Shown: in pieces, positions 1 through 12,166 of the stretch
How positions within the stretch are numbered: position 1 is the stretch's first letter
Layout of the letters: every line of letters starts with the position of its first letter
From: Eucommia ulmoides
Taxonomy: Eukaryota > Streptophyta > Magnoliopsida > Garryales > Eucommiaceae
Assembly (NCBI GenBank): GCA_016647705.1
Contig: CM028328.1
Location: 3,745,311 to 3,809,310 of the forward strand
DNA: 64,000 nt
Reading direction: 5' to 3'
Notes under the pieces: model-generated
What the model was told of the DNA's origin: nothing
The model's database searches: none
Seen by the model: only the letters and a program-made list of their open reading frames with translations
Made by a program: the position numbers and the translations under genes

Positions 1-1598
1 AACTTACAACTTAACTTATATCTTAACAAGATGCTCAATTTCTCAATTTCCCAGCAATATGGGATAACTCATTTATTATAATCTTCAACCAATCTCAAAT
101 GCGTTCCTTTGAGAATTAAAATCTCATTCAAAATTTAATCATTTTTGGCATATAAATATAGCATGTCGATCCTCAAACGATGAGGAACACAACGGAATAC
201 TAACCCAAATAATTTAATTAATGGTCTCACTTTAATTAATCAATTAAAGTAGCAAAACATCCTAACAATATGTCCTTTTTACGCCACGAACTTCTCTCTC
301 TTCTCAGCTTCCCATCACCACCTCTTTTTTTTTCTCCTTGCCTTTCTCTCTCCTCCGCAATCACTACTGGATTAACAACCAGCACAACGAGAAGATCTAG
401 ATCAATGGAGATGACGTTATCTAGAGCTGAATAGGGGGAATATCTGATAGAAGGACTAGAAAGACGTGGCAAATGTCATTAATTTATTTAGAATTTGATT
501 GAGTGAGTCAAGATTGGGTTAACTCATACACACTGTGTCTGGGAATTGGCTTCTCATCGATTGTTCGCAGTTAAGGAAAAACGTTTTGGAGGAACCTTCC
601 CAATCTCGAGAGGAGAGAAGAGAGGGAATCATCCGAACTTCTAAAAGGAAGCAACCATGAGAGAAAATCTTCGATCTTACTTCATTCTAGCACCGATATG
701 GTCATCTATTGCTCTGTCGATTTTGGTGCGCAATATTAATGCCAAAGTTATTACATTTAACAACTGATGCGTTTACAGCATTTTTGTTACATGGGATTGA
801 ACAAAGGATTGGAATAGTCATGGAAATGATTATTTTATTCCTATGTTCAGTACATGGGACTAAATTTCATTCTCATTATTAATGATTTTCCAATCTCACA
901 AACATGAGATTAATCAATCTCAAGATAAACTTGTTATTATATAATTTTAATTACATGGGATTAAGTTTTAATCCTTTATAAGAAAAAAAAAAAGTGACCA
1001 AACACAAACCAAATATGAAAATGAGAACAAAAATTAATTAAATTACTATTTTATTTTTTAAAATTTTAATTAAATTACTATTTTATCCTTTAAATTTTTA
1101 ACAAATATATCCATTAATTTTATTTTATTTCTAAAATTTCTAACCCTTAATCTCTTAACAAAAATAACAAAATAAAAAGTCAATATTCACATTTAAAATA
1201 TACGAGACATTCATTTGTTTATATAAAACTTGAAAAATAATCCAAAGTTGTAGTGCATCTAAAACCTAAGAAAGAAAATAAAATCCTAATATGGAAGAGA
1301 ATATTAAATGGGGAATGTGGGTTTCAAATATTTCAAGCAAAAATAATTCCTACCAAAATCCCCAAAAATTGACGGTGGCGTGAACATTCACAAGACAATA
1401 ATTTTTTTTCCAAATATATACAATATGTATATTAAAATAAAAAATTTGAATTGTACATTAAAATAGTGTTTTTCTTTAGTTGATTTTTTCAATGGAAATG
1501 TTCACTTTCTTTGGATATAGTTTGTTCCATGGTTTAATGGACTTTCTCTTTTTATTTCAACATTTGCAGATTTTATTAAATGACAAAATTTGTACTCT
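1..1598. repeat. Tandem repeat copy A (~1.6 kb visible)
   Basis: This segment reappears at 2066-3612 in the same orientation with only scattered substitutions and small indels. Copy A has about 60 extra bases near 1305-1370 that copy B lacks. The two copies share an LTR-like start on the minus strand near 270, then a purine/pyrimidine-biased stretch and an AT-rich tail with the same 'gcagattttattaaatgaca' ending. No convincing protein is encoded: the 78-aa minus-strand reading frame at 236-472 is shared with copy B but is low complexity and unlike any family I know. Copy A begins before the window edge. Repeat status is seen directly; the element class is not certain. Confidence 0.9.
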
Positions 1599-2065
1599 AA
1601 GTGATTGATGTTGAACAATAATTTAACATCTATTTTTTGTTTTATGTTTGATTTTTCATTTTTCTTTTTTCTTTTTTGGTTTTTATTGTTTTATTCTATG
1701 TTAAGAGTTATGATAGGGAATTAACCAAACAAATAATTTTGTTTATAGAAAAACCATTCAAAAACAGTGTGTAGAAATTAGTCTTTGACAGTTAAAATAA
1801 TTGGAACTGACATTACTACCCTCGCATAAATTAAGTTCAACTGAATTGTAAAGTTTACCCTATGTCTTGATGATATTTATTGAAATTTCAAAATAAATAC
1901 TTAAAACTGATTCGAATCCGGCCCAAACCCGAACCAAATATTGATTGAATTGATCCAACCGGGCCCGATTCGAGTTTAAATGTTTGTTGGTTAATGGTTT
2001 GTCTTTATTCCCAACTTATAAGTTGATACAAGCTTATGTTTTTCTTTTCCAACCAATGTGAGATA

Positions 2066-3612
2066 ACTTACAACTTAATTTATATCTTGACAAAGTGCTC
2101 AAATTCGTCTTTTCAAAGAAATGTGGGATAATTAATCCATTATAATTTTCAACCAATCTCAAATGAGTTCTTTTGAGAATTAAAATCTCATTAAAAATTT
2201 AATCATTTTTGGTATATAAATATAGCACGTCGATCCTCAAACGATGAGGAATGCAACAGAATACTAACCCGATTAACTTAATTAATGGGTTTCACTTTAA
2301 TTAATCAATTAAAGTAGCAAAACATCCTAACAATATGTCCTTTTTACGCCATGAACTGCTCTCTCTCTCCTCAGCTTTCCATCACCACCTCTCTTTTTTT
2401 CTCCTTGCCTTTCTCTCTCCTCCACAATCACTACTGGATTAACAACCAAAACAACGAGAAGATCTAGATCAATGGAGAAGACGTTATCTAGAGCTGAATA
2501 GGGGGAATATCTGATAGAAGGACTAGAAAGATGTGGCAAATGTCATTAATTTATTTAGAATTTGATTGAGTGAGTCAAGATTGGGTTAACTCATACACAC
2601 TGTGTCTGGGAATTGGCTTCTCATCGATTGTTCGCGGTTAAGGAAAAACATTTTGGAGCAACCTTCCCAATCTCGAGAGGAAAAAAGAGAGGGAATCATC
2701 AGAACTTATAAAAGGAACCAACCATGAGAGAAAATCTTCGATCTTACTTCATTCCAGTACCGATATGGTCATCTATTGCTCTGTCGATTTTGGTGCGCAA
2801 TATTAATGCCAAAGGTATAACATTAACAACTGATATACGTTTACAACATGTTTGTTACATGGGATTGAACAAAGGATTGAAATGGTTGTGAGAATAATCA
2901 TTTTATTCTTACATTCGGTACATGGAATTAAATTTCATTCTCATTGTTAATGATTTTCCAATCTCACAAACATGAGATTAATCAATCTCAAGATAAACTT
3001 GGTATTATATAATCTTAATTACATGGAATTAAGTTTTAATCTTTTATAAGAAAAAAAAAAGTGAGCAAACACAAACCAAATATGAAAATGAGAACGAAAA
3101 TTAATTAAATTACTATTTTATTTTTTAAAATTTTAATTAAATTACTATTTTATCCTTTAAATTTTTAACAAATATATCCATTAATTTTATTTTATTTCTA
3201 AAATTTCTAACCCTTTAAATCCCTTAACAAAAATAACAAAATAAAAAGTGAATATTCACATTTAAAATATATGAGACATTCATTTGTTTATTTAAAATCT
3301 GAATAATAATCCAAAGTTGTAGTGCATCTAAAACCTAAGAAAGAAAATAAAATCCCAATGTGGAAGAGAATATTGACGGTGGCGTGAACATTCACAAGAC
3401 AATAATTTTTTTTTCCGAATATATACAATATGTATATTAAAATAAAAAATGTGAATTGTACATTAAAATAGTGTTTTTCTATAGTTGTTTTTTTTTCAAT
3501 AGAAACGTTCACAATATTGATTTCTCTGGATATGGTTTGTTCCATGATGTAATGTACTTTCTCTTTTTATTTCAACATTTGCAGATTTTATTAAATGACA
3601 TAATTTATAATT
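2066..3612. repeat. Tandem repeat copy B
   Basis: This is the second copy of the segment described at 1-1598, offset by about 2.02-2.07 kb depending on indels. Between the copies (1599-2065) lies a spacer containing 'cccgaacc'-type sequence at 1905-1980, which resembles in reverse orientation the 'gggttcgggtcg' tract at 62590-62660. That suggests the spacer is the rest of an LTR-like sequence. No gene is supported here. Confidence 0.9.
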
Positions 3613-3960
3613 GAAGATCAAACATGGTTAATTAGTTAATATAAAGGGAAGACTACTTGCTAAAGTGTCCTAGAGGACCAAAAACTTAATTACACTAGTT
3701 TGGATTTTTTTTTAACTGTTTATAATGCTTTGGTGGAGCAAATAATTAAAAACTCCTTTTTTTTTTTTTTTTCTACTTTTTTATTTTCTAGGTTTTGTTT
3801 TGATTTTAATTTTTCCATAAACACAACAAAAAATTAAAAAAATAAAATAAAAATGAATCTGAAAGAGTAGAAAAAAATAACAATAAATATTATGGTGTAA
3901 GAATATTTTTATCAATAAAATATGATAGGGGTGCCTTAGATTACTTAAGGATAAATGGTG
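3613..3960. other. AT-rich intergenic sequence, no gene seen
   Basis: Poly-T and poly-A rich DNA. The stretch near 3920-3960 ('ataggggtgccttag') weakly resembles 43617-43700 ('gtagggggtgtctcaag'), so a decayed dispersed repeat is possible. No coding region is supported. Confidence 0.5.
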
Positions 3961-4952
3961 TCTGTTAGCCCCTAACAAAGTTGGAGGACCAATTCGCACG
4001 AACTTGGTGCACTTTGTTACTGGACATGGTACAAGCGGCACAAACAAACGCTTTAGTAGCAAAGGCACCAAATTGGTGCATATCACTAACCGAACATCGT
4101 GCAAGCGACACCAAATAGTGGGGGGTCATGGGTCAATGCTAGCAGGCATTGGGTGACACCAAGGCATGAAACAAGGTGATCCTAGGAACGCGACTAGGAT
4201 CAAGGCTGATGAGCAGCATCATGCATGGGCACATAAGGACGTTGCTGGATGATGTGGAAGGACATCGGGCGTTGCTAAAACAAGGTGTGGTGATCATAGG
4301 TGAAATGCTAGGATTGCCATTTACGGAGACAACGTAAATACAAGCTTGAGCACAAGGCCAAGCTAACAAGGCAAAACGTGGGTGCAAGACACGTTCTGGC
4401 CATGTGGGTTGCATGGCACGGCGTTGACGAACGTCGGCATGACTAAGGGAACGAAATGGAAACCAAGCAGCATGTTGGCACGATGCAAAGACACTAGGAT
4501 GAGGTCTAACTCATGGTGGACTAAAGTAACTAGAAGTTACAAGGCATGTGTGGTCAGTTCTTGGCAGTTGTGGACAATTTTAGGCTGGACAACTACCATT
4601 CTGTAGGTTGGAAAAGTGTTGTACAGGTGTCAAGAGTCTACCTATATAGTTGGGGTTGTCAACTGCCATAGTTCTTTATAAATAGTCATGTGTAGTCTGA
4701 TTTTTGGGTAGTGGAAGTGTCCCAGCGAATTTCCAAATCGAGTTTGTTAAATTGGTTCCTTATTTCCTGAGTTATAAATACAAGGTTGGGCATTGTCCGT
4801 AAACTGAGTTGTGCCTGTGTGTGGATGCGTTTTACATACAATTTTGGTGTGGTTCCGTTGCATTGCAGGAATTTTACATGGCTGACTAGTTATAACGACA
4901 ACTAGGCCATTACTCGGTTCAAAATTCGTGGTGAAAAATTAACCTTGTGACA
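3961..4952 (+). repeat. GC-richer LTR-like block
   Basis: Base composition changes sharply to GC-richer DNA here. Two TATAAATA-type boxes occur near 4677 and 4773, and the block ends in 'ccttgtgaca' before AT-rich DNA resumes. Overlapping short open frames on both strands (4139-4414, 4382-4606) look fortuitous. The picture fits an LTR or promoter-bearing transposon end, but I found no matching second LTR or primer-binding site, so this is inference only. Confidence 0.35.
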
Positions 4953-4974
4953 ATATCTCAGACATCATTAAAAC

Positions 4975-6469
4975 AATGTTTTAAAAACCAGACTGGACAA
5001 GCCGGTTCGATCGGTCCAAGTTTGATCGCTCAAATTTAATAACTCATTTAAGCGCAAAATATTGTAGTATAGTAAGCTTAAGTACAAGTGTCGAACTACA
5101 AAAATTAACTTGTAATTATCAATTCTTAATTATTTTTCTTTCTTTAACGGAAATGAACTTTGATTTTTTATTTTTATTTTTAATATAAGAAAAGTAAATA
5201 CTAAATTTATGAACAAAAAGAGAATCAGGTTAGGAATTATGGATCCGTATTTCAGAATTTATGTTTTTACTTATATTTTCTCTTTATTGCGGATTTGAAG
5301 AGACGAGTGTTTCTAACTATAAGTCAGAACTACTCAGAAAGATCGAATTGATTATTTTATCGGTATGATTTATCTTCGGTATTTAATCCCTACATTATAT
5401 TAACCTACAATAGTTTACTCAAATTCAAGTTAAATTAAAAACACAATATTACATAAATTCAAATTACCTCACCACAATTCTAACCCGATTAGAGGAAATT
5501 AGTCGTTCATTGATACGTGAAATGACATTTTCTTGGATGAAATCCTGGAAACCGTCATTTCCCTTTCTGTATTTTCAACCCGAGCTTCCCTCCAAGAATT
5601 GTAAAAGTATGGTACCAAAAATGAAAAATAGGAGAAACGTTGGGACAAAAGTGTAATTTATTTCTTCTAAAATTCCTCCTTCCTTTATCGATTCCAAGCT
5701 CAACCTATTTATCTAAGGAATTTGAAGCGTTGTAGGGAAAATATCCCAACTCCTCCTTGGGAAATGGGAAAAGTTGGCCTTCTGCACAATGAAACGAAGG
5801 CAAACTGCCTTGGCTTGAGCTGGAGCCGCCGGCTGCTAGGTGACTTCAAAAGGAAGTTTTCCGTTTTGCTCCAAATTAACTCGCTCCAAATTAACATTGT
5901 TTTGTTCCATTTTAAAAAAACTACAAAAATAAATAAAATAAAATAATTTAATTTATAATATACTAATCTAATTGAACGATTAATAAATTTAAGTTTAGAG
6001 ATAATAGATCGCACAAAATACGGTACGATCACACCCCCAAATCTAAAGTTTGCTAGTACTCGAACAAAACTAAATATAAAAATGAAATAAAAAATCACTT
6101 TCGTAGGGAACACGATTACATGTAGCGTATACAACAAGTCTTTAAACAGGTAGGTCACTCTTTGTGGATGAGTATAGTCTCGTGAGAATTTATAGTGATG
6201 ACACTCACAAACATCTCAAGTTCCTTATTATGAATTTAATTTATCACAAAAGATTTATCATTCATGTCCAATACTAACATATTAAATCGAGATCATACAC
6301 AAGTTACTGAAATAGTCATCGATCTCATAGCACGTGATTCCTAGTAATATTCATTTTTACACCCACAACATACATGCTACTTTTATTTATAATTAATTTA
6401 GCACAAATAGTTAGTCAACTGGTTTTAAACAATAGAAAAACATTTCCCTAAAAATTAAAATTTCTCTAC

Positions 6470-6526
<57 letters not shown>

Positions 6527-7300
6527 AAATAAACAATTTTCTTTAAATAAGTGATATGTGCAATGTTAATCCCACTAGGCTTTTTAAGATGTCTGTGTAC
6601 CAAGTGTTGGGCCAATGATCCCAATTCAGTTGGCTCGGGGAATTAGGTGTTAAGGCACCCTTCAGACTCAATAACTCGAACAACTTAGATTTCGAAGTTA
6701 ACGAACCACATATCGTTTTAACAAATCGCTTCCCCTTTTTGACATGAACACTCAAAGCTTACTCAGGCAACAAGTTCAGTTACTAATTGAAAGTTCATTA
6801 TTAAGACAGAGAATTATTATTATTATTATTATTAATTTTTTTAGACTCTAGGGATAGATTATTATCATGCTAAAATTCAGTAAATTAGCTCATGTACTAA
6901 ATTTAAAATAAAATAAAGTTATCATGCATGTAAGAATAAAAAAATGAAATATTTTTTAAAATCATTGCTATTCTCCGACGACTATTCAACAAACTCAGGT
7001 TTTACATGACAGACATGCAATCAATGGATAGATTGACAAAATTAAGTGCATAATAAAATATCAAAATGAATGTATGCATTTACCCCCCTCAACCTAAACC
7101 TCGCATTGTCCTCAATGAGAAAAATACAAAATTAATTTGGCAAGAAGAGATACAACCTAACGTAATGAAATTTTATATCCTGACTAAATCGGTGTATAAT
7201 GCTCATGAACCTGCATGACACAACAATCAAGGAAACTCATCATATCCAATATAAAAGTAAAACTAAAATGAAATAAAATAAGAAATCTAAAAGAATAGTG
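4975..7300 (-). mobile_element. Probable 3' untranslated part of the Athila/Tat-like element
   Basis: Downstream, in minus sense, of the integrase that ends near 7310, there are two motifs typical of the post-pol region of plant Athila/Tat elements: 'gggttgcctcccactcaacgc' (7300-7320, antisense of a GGGAGGCAACCC word) and 'cctcgcattgtcctcaatgag' (about 7100-7120, antisense of GAGGACAATGC). Further on the sequence is AT-rich with 'agtacaagtgtcgaactac' near 5080. No 3' LTR could be delimited. The open frames at 5709-6158 look fortuitous. Confidence 0.5.
6472..6523. repeat. (TTA)n microsatellite
   Basis: About 17 uninterrupted TTA units, followed by TATA. A shorter (ATT)n run lies near 6813-6833. 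Both lie in non-coding retroelement sequence. Confidence 0.95.
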
Positions 7301-7309
7301 GGTTGCCTC

Positions 7310-8503
7310 CCACTCAACGCTAAGTTAATGTCTTCAGCCGGACGTGATGGGGCATCATGAATAAATCGGGTCAACCAAGTTGACCGCCTCGATGACGTCC
7401 TATTCCTCACAACCTACCATAAGCTTCAACCTTTGGTCATTAACCTTAAGTTTCTGGCCATCGCTTAAGTCGATGATATCCACTACTCCACTGGGGTATA
7501 CTTTTTCAACCATAAATGGGCCATCCCACTTAAATCGAAGTTTGCCTAAGAAAAGTCTCAACTTCTAGTTAAACAACCACACCTTTTGATTAGGATGAAA
7601 GGACTTCCTATTAATATTATTATCGTGAGAAGCACTCATCCTCTACTTATAAATCCTAGAATTCTTAAAGGCCTCGTTGCACAACTCGTCGAACTCTGAG
7701 AGTTGAAGCTTGAGTTCATCCCATGCCTATTTTAACTCAAAATTCAATGCTCTTGTATCCCAATAAGCATGATGCTCTAGCTTGACAGGTAAATGACATG
7801 CTTTCCCATACACCAATCGGTAAGGTGACATACCGATAAGTGTTTTGTAGGTTGTATGGTACATCCATAATGTATCAATCAAGCGCTCTAACCAATCCTC
7901 ATGGTCGAGGCATACCGTTTTCTCTAATATCTCCTCTAACCAACTCTGTTTAACTATTAGTTTGAGGATGATAAGGTGTGGTCACCTTGTGAGTCACAAT
8001 TTACTTTCTTACCAATGCGTCAAATGGCCTATAGCAAAAATGAGATCCCTCATCACTTATAATTGCATGAGGTGCCCCAAACCTGCTAAAAATATTCTCC
8101 CTCAAATAGTGGAGCATCACCCTATGGTCATTAGTCCTAGTAGCTATGGCCTCAACCTATGTCGACACATAGTCTACTGCTAACAAGATATACTCGTAAC
8201 CAACGGATGTTGCGAATGGTCCCATGAAATCGATGCCCCAGACATAAAAAATCTCAACTACCAAGATAGGTTGAATGGCCATCATATCTCAACGGAATAT
8301 TGATCCCGTGCGCTGACATCGATCACAAGACTTACATAATTAGTGAGCATCTTTAAATAAGGACGGCCAATAAAACCCACACCGCAACATTTGTTGCTGT
8401 TATTTCCCCCCCCAAAATATCCCCCACATGCCTGAGAGTGACAAAAATCAAGAATATTGTTAAACTCACACTCAGGTACATATCTCATTGTTACTTGGTC
8501 CAC
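7310..8503 (-). pseudogene. Athila/Tat-like Gypsy integrase (broken)
   Basis: Minus-strand reading shows an HHCC-like zinc-binding region ('CHSQACGGYFGG', then 'CDRCQRTGS') and an integrase core with 'WGIDFMGPF'. This is followed by '[10 protein letters not shown]', 'ISDEGSHF', 'TPYHPQTNSQTE' and a C-terminal 'FHPNQKVWLFN'. These fit a DDE integrase of the Athila/Tat Gypsy branch, which inserts element DNA into the host genome. Several frameshifts and stops break it, so no functional protein can be made. It lies downstream of RNase H in the usual Gypsy order. Confidence 0.85.
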
Positions 8504-8725
8504 ACAATACTTGAATAGTTGAAGATTCTTCCAGTAAAAATGTTTGACTTGTGAAAATAATCAGCCTTTGTCTTGTTTCTTCCCCTGGGAAGGAGTTTCA
8601 CCTATGGTGATGTAGTTTGCAATGTGTGCAAATCAAGGTGGGGACATCTGGGTCACAGAAAAAAAACTACTCATCGGGAATGAATCCCCAATGGCCTCGT
8701 TTTCCTCACTCTCATGTAGAAACAA

Positions 8726-9061
8726 TCAAGATAGGTGGTTGGCCACAACATTCTCTACTCCTTTCTTATCTCTAATATCAATATCAAATTCTTGAAGTAA
8801 GAGAATCCATCTAATTAACTGAGGTTTCATCTCTTTCTTCGACAATAGGTACCTTAGAGCTGTGTGATCGAAAAATATGATAATTTTCAACCCTAGGATA
8901 TAAGATCGAAATTTATCCAATGCAAGAACCATAGCCAACAGCTCTTTCTCAATGGTAGTGTAATTCACATGTGCATCCACAAGTGTTTTACTTGCATAAT
9001 ATACCACATGAAGTACATTGTCTACTCTGGCACCGACAACATAGTCGAAGGCATCACGCAT
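8726..9061 (-). pseudogene. Athila/Tat-like RNase H domain
   Basis: A 111-residue uninterrupted frame reads '[19 protein letters not shown]', '[16 protein letters not shown]', '[15 protein letters not shown]' and '[18 protein letters not shown]'. These are the standard landmarks of the Gypsy RNase H/connection region that removes RNA from the RNA-DNA hybrid during reverse transcription. It ends at 'NHLS' just before the integrase. Its start is lost among stops that separate it from the RT upstream. This is the best preserved part of the element. Confidence 0.9.
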
Positions 9062-9399
9062 AATCTCGAAGGGTCAAGAGTAATTTGGGGGCTGAATGAT
9101 GGGAACGAATATCAATTTTTCCTTAAGTGTCTCAAATACCTCTCAGCATGAATTGTCAAAAACGAATGGCACATCTAAAGCAAGTAGATTGCTGAGGGGA
9201 CGTGCAATCTTACTGAACGCCTTGATGAAGTGTTAGTAGAAGCCCGCATAACCGAAGAAAGATCGAATTTCCTTCACCATTATGGGCGATGGAAAATTTG
9301 CGATCACGTCAACGTTAGCTCGATCTACCTCATTTCCCTGCTCTGAAACGACATGCCCCAATACAATACCCTGTCAAACCATGAAGTGGCTCTTTTCCT

Positions 9400-10082
9400 A
9401 ACTCAACACCAAATTTGTTTCCTCGTTCCTCGCTAAAACATTTTCAAGTTGCCAAGACATTCTTCGAATTATGTCCTAAAAATTGAGAAGTTGTCCATAA
9501 AGACTTATAGGAAATTATCGACTATGTCAGAGAAAATTGCAATCATGCATTTCTGGAAAGTCGCCGGCGCATTACACAATTCAAATGGAATCCTTCTATA
9601 TGCAAAGGTGCCAAATGGAGATGTGAATATAGTCTTTTCTCGATCCTCTACAAACATCGGGGCTTGGTTATATCCCGAGTATCCATCAAGAAAACAATAA
9701 TAAGGAAAACCTGGTAGCTTTTCAATAATTTGATCGATGTATGGTAGCGAAAAGTGATAATTTCTTGTCATGGTATTGAGCTTTCGATAGTCAACACAAA
9801 CTTGCCACCCAGTGGTTTCTCTAGTGGGGACTAAATTTCCCCAGAATCTTTCACCACTATGATTCCCGACTTCTTTGGGACTACTTGAATGGGACTCACA
9901 AATTTTCTATTAGAGATAGGGTAAATAATACCCACATCCAATAGTTTCAGGACTTCTTTCTTTACCATGTTTCTCATATTGGAATTCAATTTTCTATGAA
10001 ACTCTCTTGTCGATTTTGCATCATCCTTGAGGTGGATTTTATGCATACACACCGAAAAGTCAATTCCCCTCAAATCTGCCAC
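9400..10082 (-). pseudogene. Athila/Tat-like reverse transcriptase (broken)
   Basis: Two frames (9831-10082 and 9505-9771) joined by 'VCVDYRKLN' carry the RT fingers and palm: 'GIIYPISNRKFVSPIQVVPK', 'YYCFLDGYSGYNQ', 'TIFTSPFGTFAYRRIPFELC' and 'NAPATFQKCM'. A stop follows at 'VDNFL', and the catalytic box then reads F-M-D-N at 9490-9501 instead of F-M-D-D, so the second metal-binding aspartate is lost. The enzyme would be inactive even if the frame were open. Confidence 0.9.
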
Positions 10083-10229
10083 CCTATTCTATGGCCTTTT
10101 TTTAAAGTATTAAAGGACATCAATCAATTTCTTCTCTTGCTCTCTTGTGAGTTCGACCGAGATAATCACATGTAGCATATCATTGTGGACAAGGAATGCA
10201 TACTTGAGTGAATCTAGGAGAGATTTCAA

Positions 10230-10433
10230 CTATAGTAGTAGGGAGGGGGACTTAATGGATGGATTTAAAAAGGCACCCGCCATTGGTGGTAATGGTTTAG
10301 GTTTTCTAAACCAAAGAGTCTCATTGCATGATATCCCTAGCAATTCGTAGAATCTTTCACTTGGCTCTTTAGTTTCCAATCCCTCATCTTCTATATACAT
10401 GTCGGTTCCCTTAAGAAATTCCCTGGACAACAT
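10230..10433 (-). pseudogene. Athila/Tat-like pol linker between protease and RT
   Basis: A 67-residue frame with 'PSERFYELLGISCNETLW' lies between the protease and RT parts of the minus-strand Gypsy element. Plant Athila/Tat elements carry such a linker there; I know no catalytic role for it. Stops on both sides separate it from its neighbours. Confidence 0.55.
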
Positions 10434-10497
10434 AGAAGGTAGAGACTATTCTATTAACTCATCAATTTAATCAACCCAAAAACACTCTGATGCGTTT

Positions 10498-10992
10498 TCA
10501 TCTGGGGGGTTGAGTAATTGTATTAAAGACATTTAGTCGCACCTTCATATTTCCAAATGAGACATTCATAACACCCAACCGACAGTCAATGCAAGCATTG
10601 GTAGTGGCGAGGAAGGAACGTCCCAAAATAACCGGGATTTGACAACCTGAGTTAGGAACCGGTTCCATATCTAAGACTATGAAATCCACAGGATAGAAAA
10701 AATGTTCTACCCCTACTAACACATCCTCAATTAACCCTCTCGGATTTTAGATTGACCTATCAGTTAACTGGAGTGTCACTGATGTCAGATTAAGACCCCC
10801 CAAACCTAGACGCTCGTATACAAAAAATGGTAACAAATTTACACTTGTGCCTAAGTCTAGACAAGCCTTCGCAATGGGCTGACCTCCTAGTACACTTGAA
10901 ATGGTCGGGGCTCCCAAGTCTATAAACTTTGGTAGAGTTTCAAATCCTAATATGGAACTCACTTGTTGTGTTAGCAAAACCTTTTTCCACAC
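10498..10992 (-). pseudogene. Athila/Tat-like aspartic protease region
   Basis: Two adjacent frames carry 'ACLDLGTSVNLLPFFVYERL' and 'VTLQLTDRSI', then after a stop 'PVDFIVLDMEPVP', 'PVILGRSFLATTNACIDCR' and 'GVMNVSFGNMKV'. The DLGTS motif stands where the active-site D-L-G-A-S lies in this family's protease, which cuts the Gag-Pol polyprotein. A stop near 10747 splits the domain. It follows the gag-protease spacer and precedes the RT in the expected order. Confidence 0.85.
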
Positions 10993-11150
10993 GTGTTCTA
11001 GACTTCTTTTTTTGCGTACAAAGGTCCTTAAGAAATTGTGTGTACGGGAATCTGTTTAATAGTATCCAAGAATAGAAGATTGATTTTGACTTGCTTGAAT
11101 GTCTCGATGATATCTTCCATTATAGCGTTATCACGATTAAATGGTGAACA

Positions 11151-11840
11151 TTAGGCTAAGCATTGAGGAAACGGTGCCTGAATAGCTGAACATATCTTCG
11201 TAGGTGTGTCAAGCTCAGGATTCAAACATTTGGGTTCCTCAATTTTCTTGCTTGGCAGCGTTATTTCTACTGTCTCTTCACTTTCACTCTTATCTTCCGA
11301 AATTCTCTCCTTAGTACCCACGCAATTATCTACTATTTTTCCATTCCTAAGGGTCATAATTGATTGAATGTGCCCGTGAGACTCACTCATCTCTCCAATA
11401 AAGTGTTGACCTCTAGGATTATTTACCGGTTGGCTAGGAAGCTTACCATCGTCCCTCTTATTCAACGTTTCGATGAGCTGCCCAATTTTGGTCTCTAGCC
11501 GAGCTATGGAATAAAATGTGAGTTAACTATTTGAGTTTGCTCTTGAAGTCCCTCTAAGGCATTAAGGATTTGTTGCATCTCAGTGGATTGAGCATTCGTA
11601 GATGGCTAGGAATACGTTGCTTGACCATGGGATTGGTTAAATCCCGGGTGCAGGTTATGGTATTGCGACCTAGAGGATGTGACAAATGGTTGTCCTTCAG
11701 CTAGTGTTCTCCATGAGAAATTGGGGTGATTTCGCCACCCTGGATTGTAAGTGTTGGAGTACGGGTTTTTGTCTTGTCAAGGAAACGTTTGAGTAGCATT
11801 GATATGCTCTTGAATGTATTCAGGAAAGTGCATTCCCACA
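11151..11840 (-). pseudogene. Athila/Tat-like gag C-terminal part and spacer
   Basis: The minus strand reads 'EYIQEHINATQTFP', 'NTYNPGWRNHPNFSWR' and 'LEGLQEQTQIVNSHF' in the 11475-11840 part. It then reads 'IQSIMTLRNGKIVDN' at 11151-11465, a spacer motif seen before the protease in Athila-like elements. Stops interrupt the frame. The gag is cut abruptly at 11840, where 'tgtaatacccc' sequence begins, so the N-terminal gag half, primer-binding site and 5' LTR of this element are absent. The 11475-11840 segment has an inverted copy at 20589-20955. Confidence 0.8.
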
Positions 11841-12166
11841 GTGTAATACCCCAAAAATTTATATATTTTTTTTATAAAAATATTATTTTATATAAGTTTA
11901 ATATTTTTGGAGACGATTTTGTAAATTTGTAGTGTACGTATATACTTTACAATTTTTGGAGTTAAATGTTAAATTTATATTTTCGAAAATATTATTTTAT
12001 ATAAATTTAATATTTTTGGGTTGTTTTATATTGTGGAAATTTATAATAAACATTTGATAATTTTAGAGAGAAAAGTATAATTATTGGGTTTAATAAGAAT
12101 TATTTTATAATGACGGGGTGTTAAGTGTAATTTTTCAAAAAACTTAATATCTAACTAACGTGTTTA
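11475..12166 (+). repeat. Left arm, outer part, of a long inverted repeat
   Basis: The reverse complement of this stretch matches 20263-20955 closely (about 95% over the compared gag part by eye). It has two parts: 11475-11840 is Athila gag, and 11841-12166 is an AT-rich segment beginning 'gtgtaatacccc'. The same junction occurs on the right, 'ggggtattacac' followed by gag. An insertion (12167-13880) then interrupts the arm, and pairing resumes at 13881-14085. Confidence 0.95.

Noticed and set aside
236..472. 78-codon minus-strand frame repeated at 2327-2539
   Set aside because: Its presence twice is explained by the tandem repeat; low complexity and not conserved as protein (the copy is frameshifted at its end).
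5709..6158. 149-codon minus-strand frame
   Set aside because: Hydrophobic and Phe/Ile-rich from AT-rich DNA; overlaps another frame and matches no family; probably chance.
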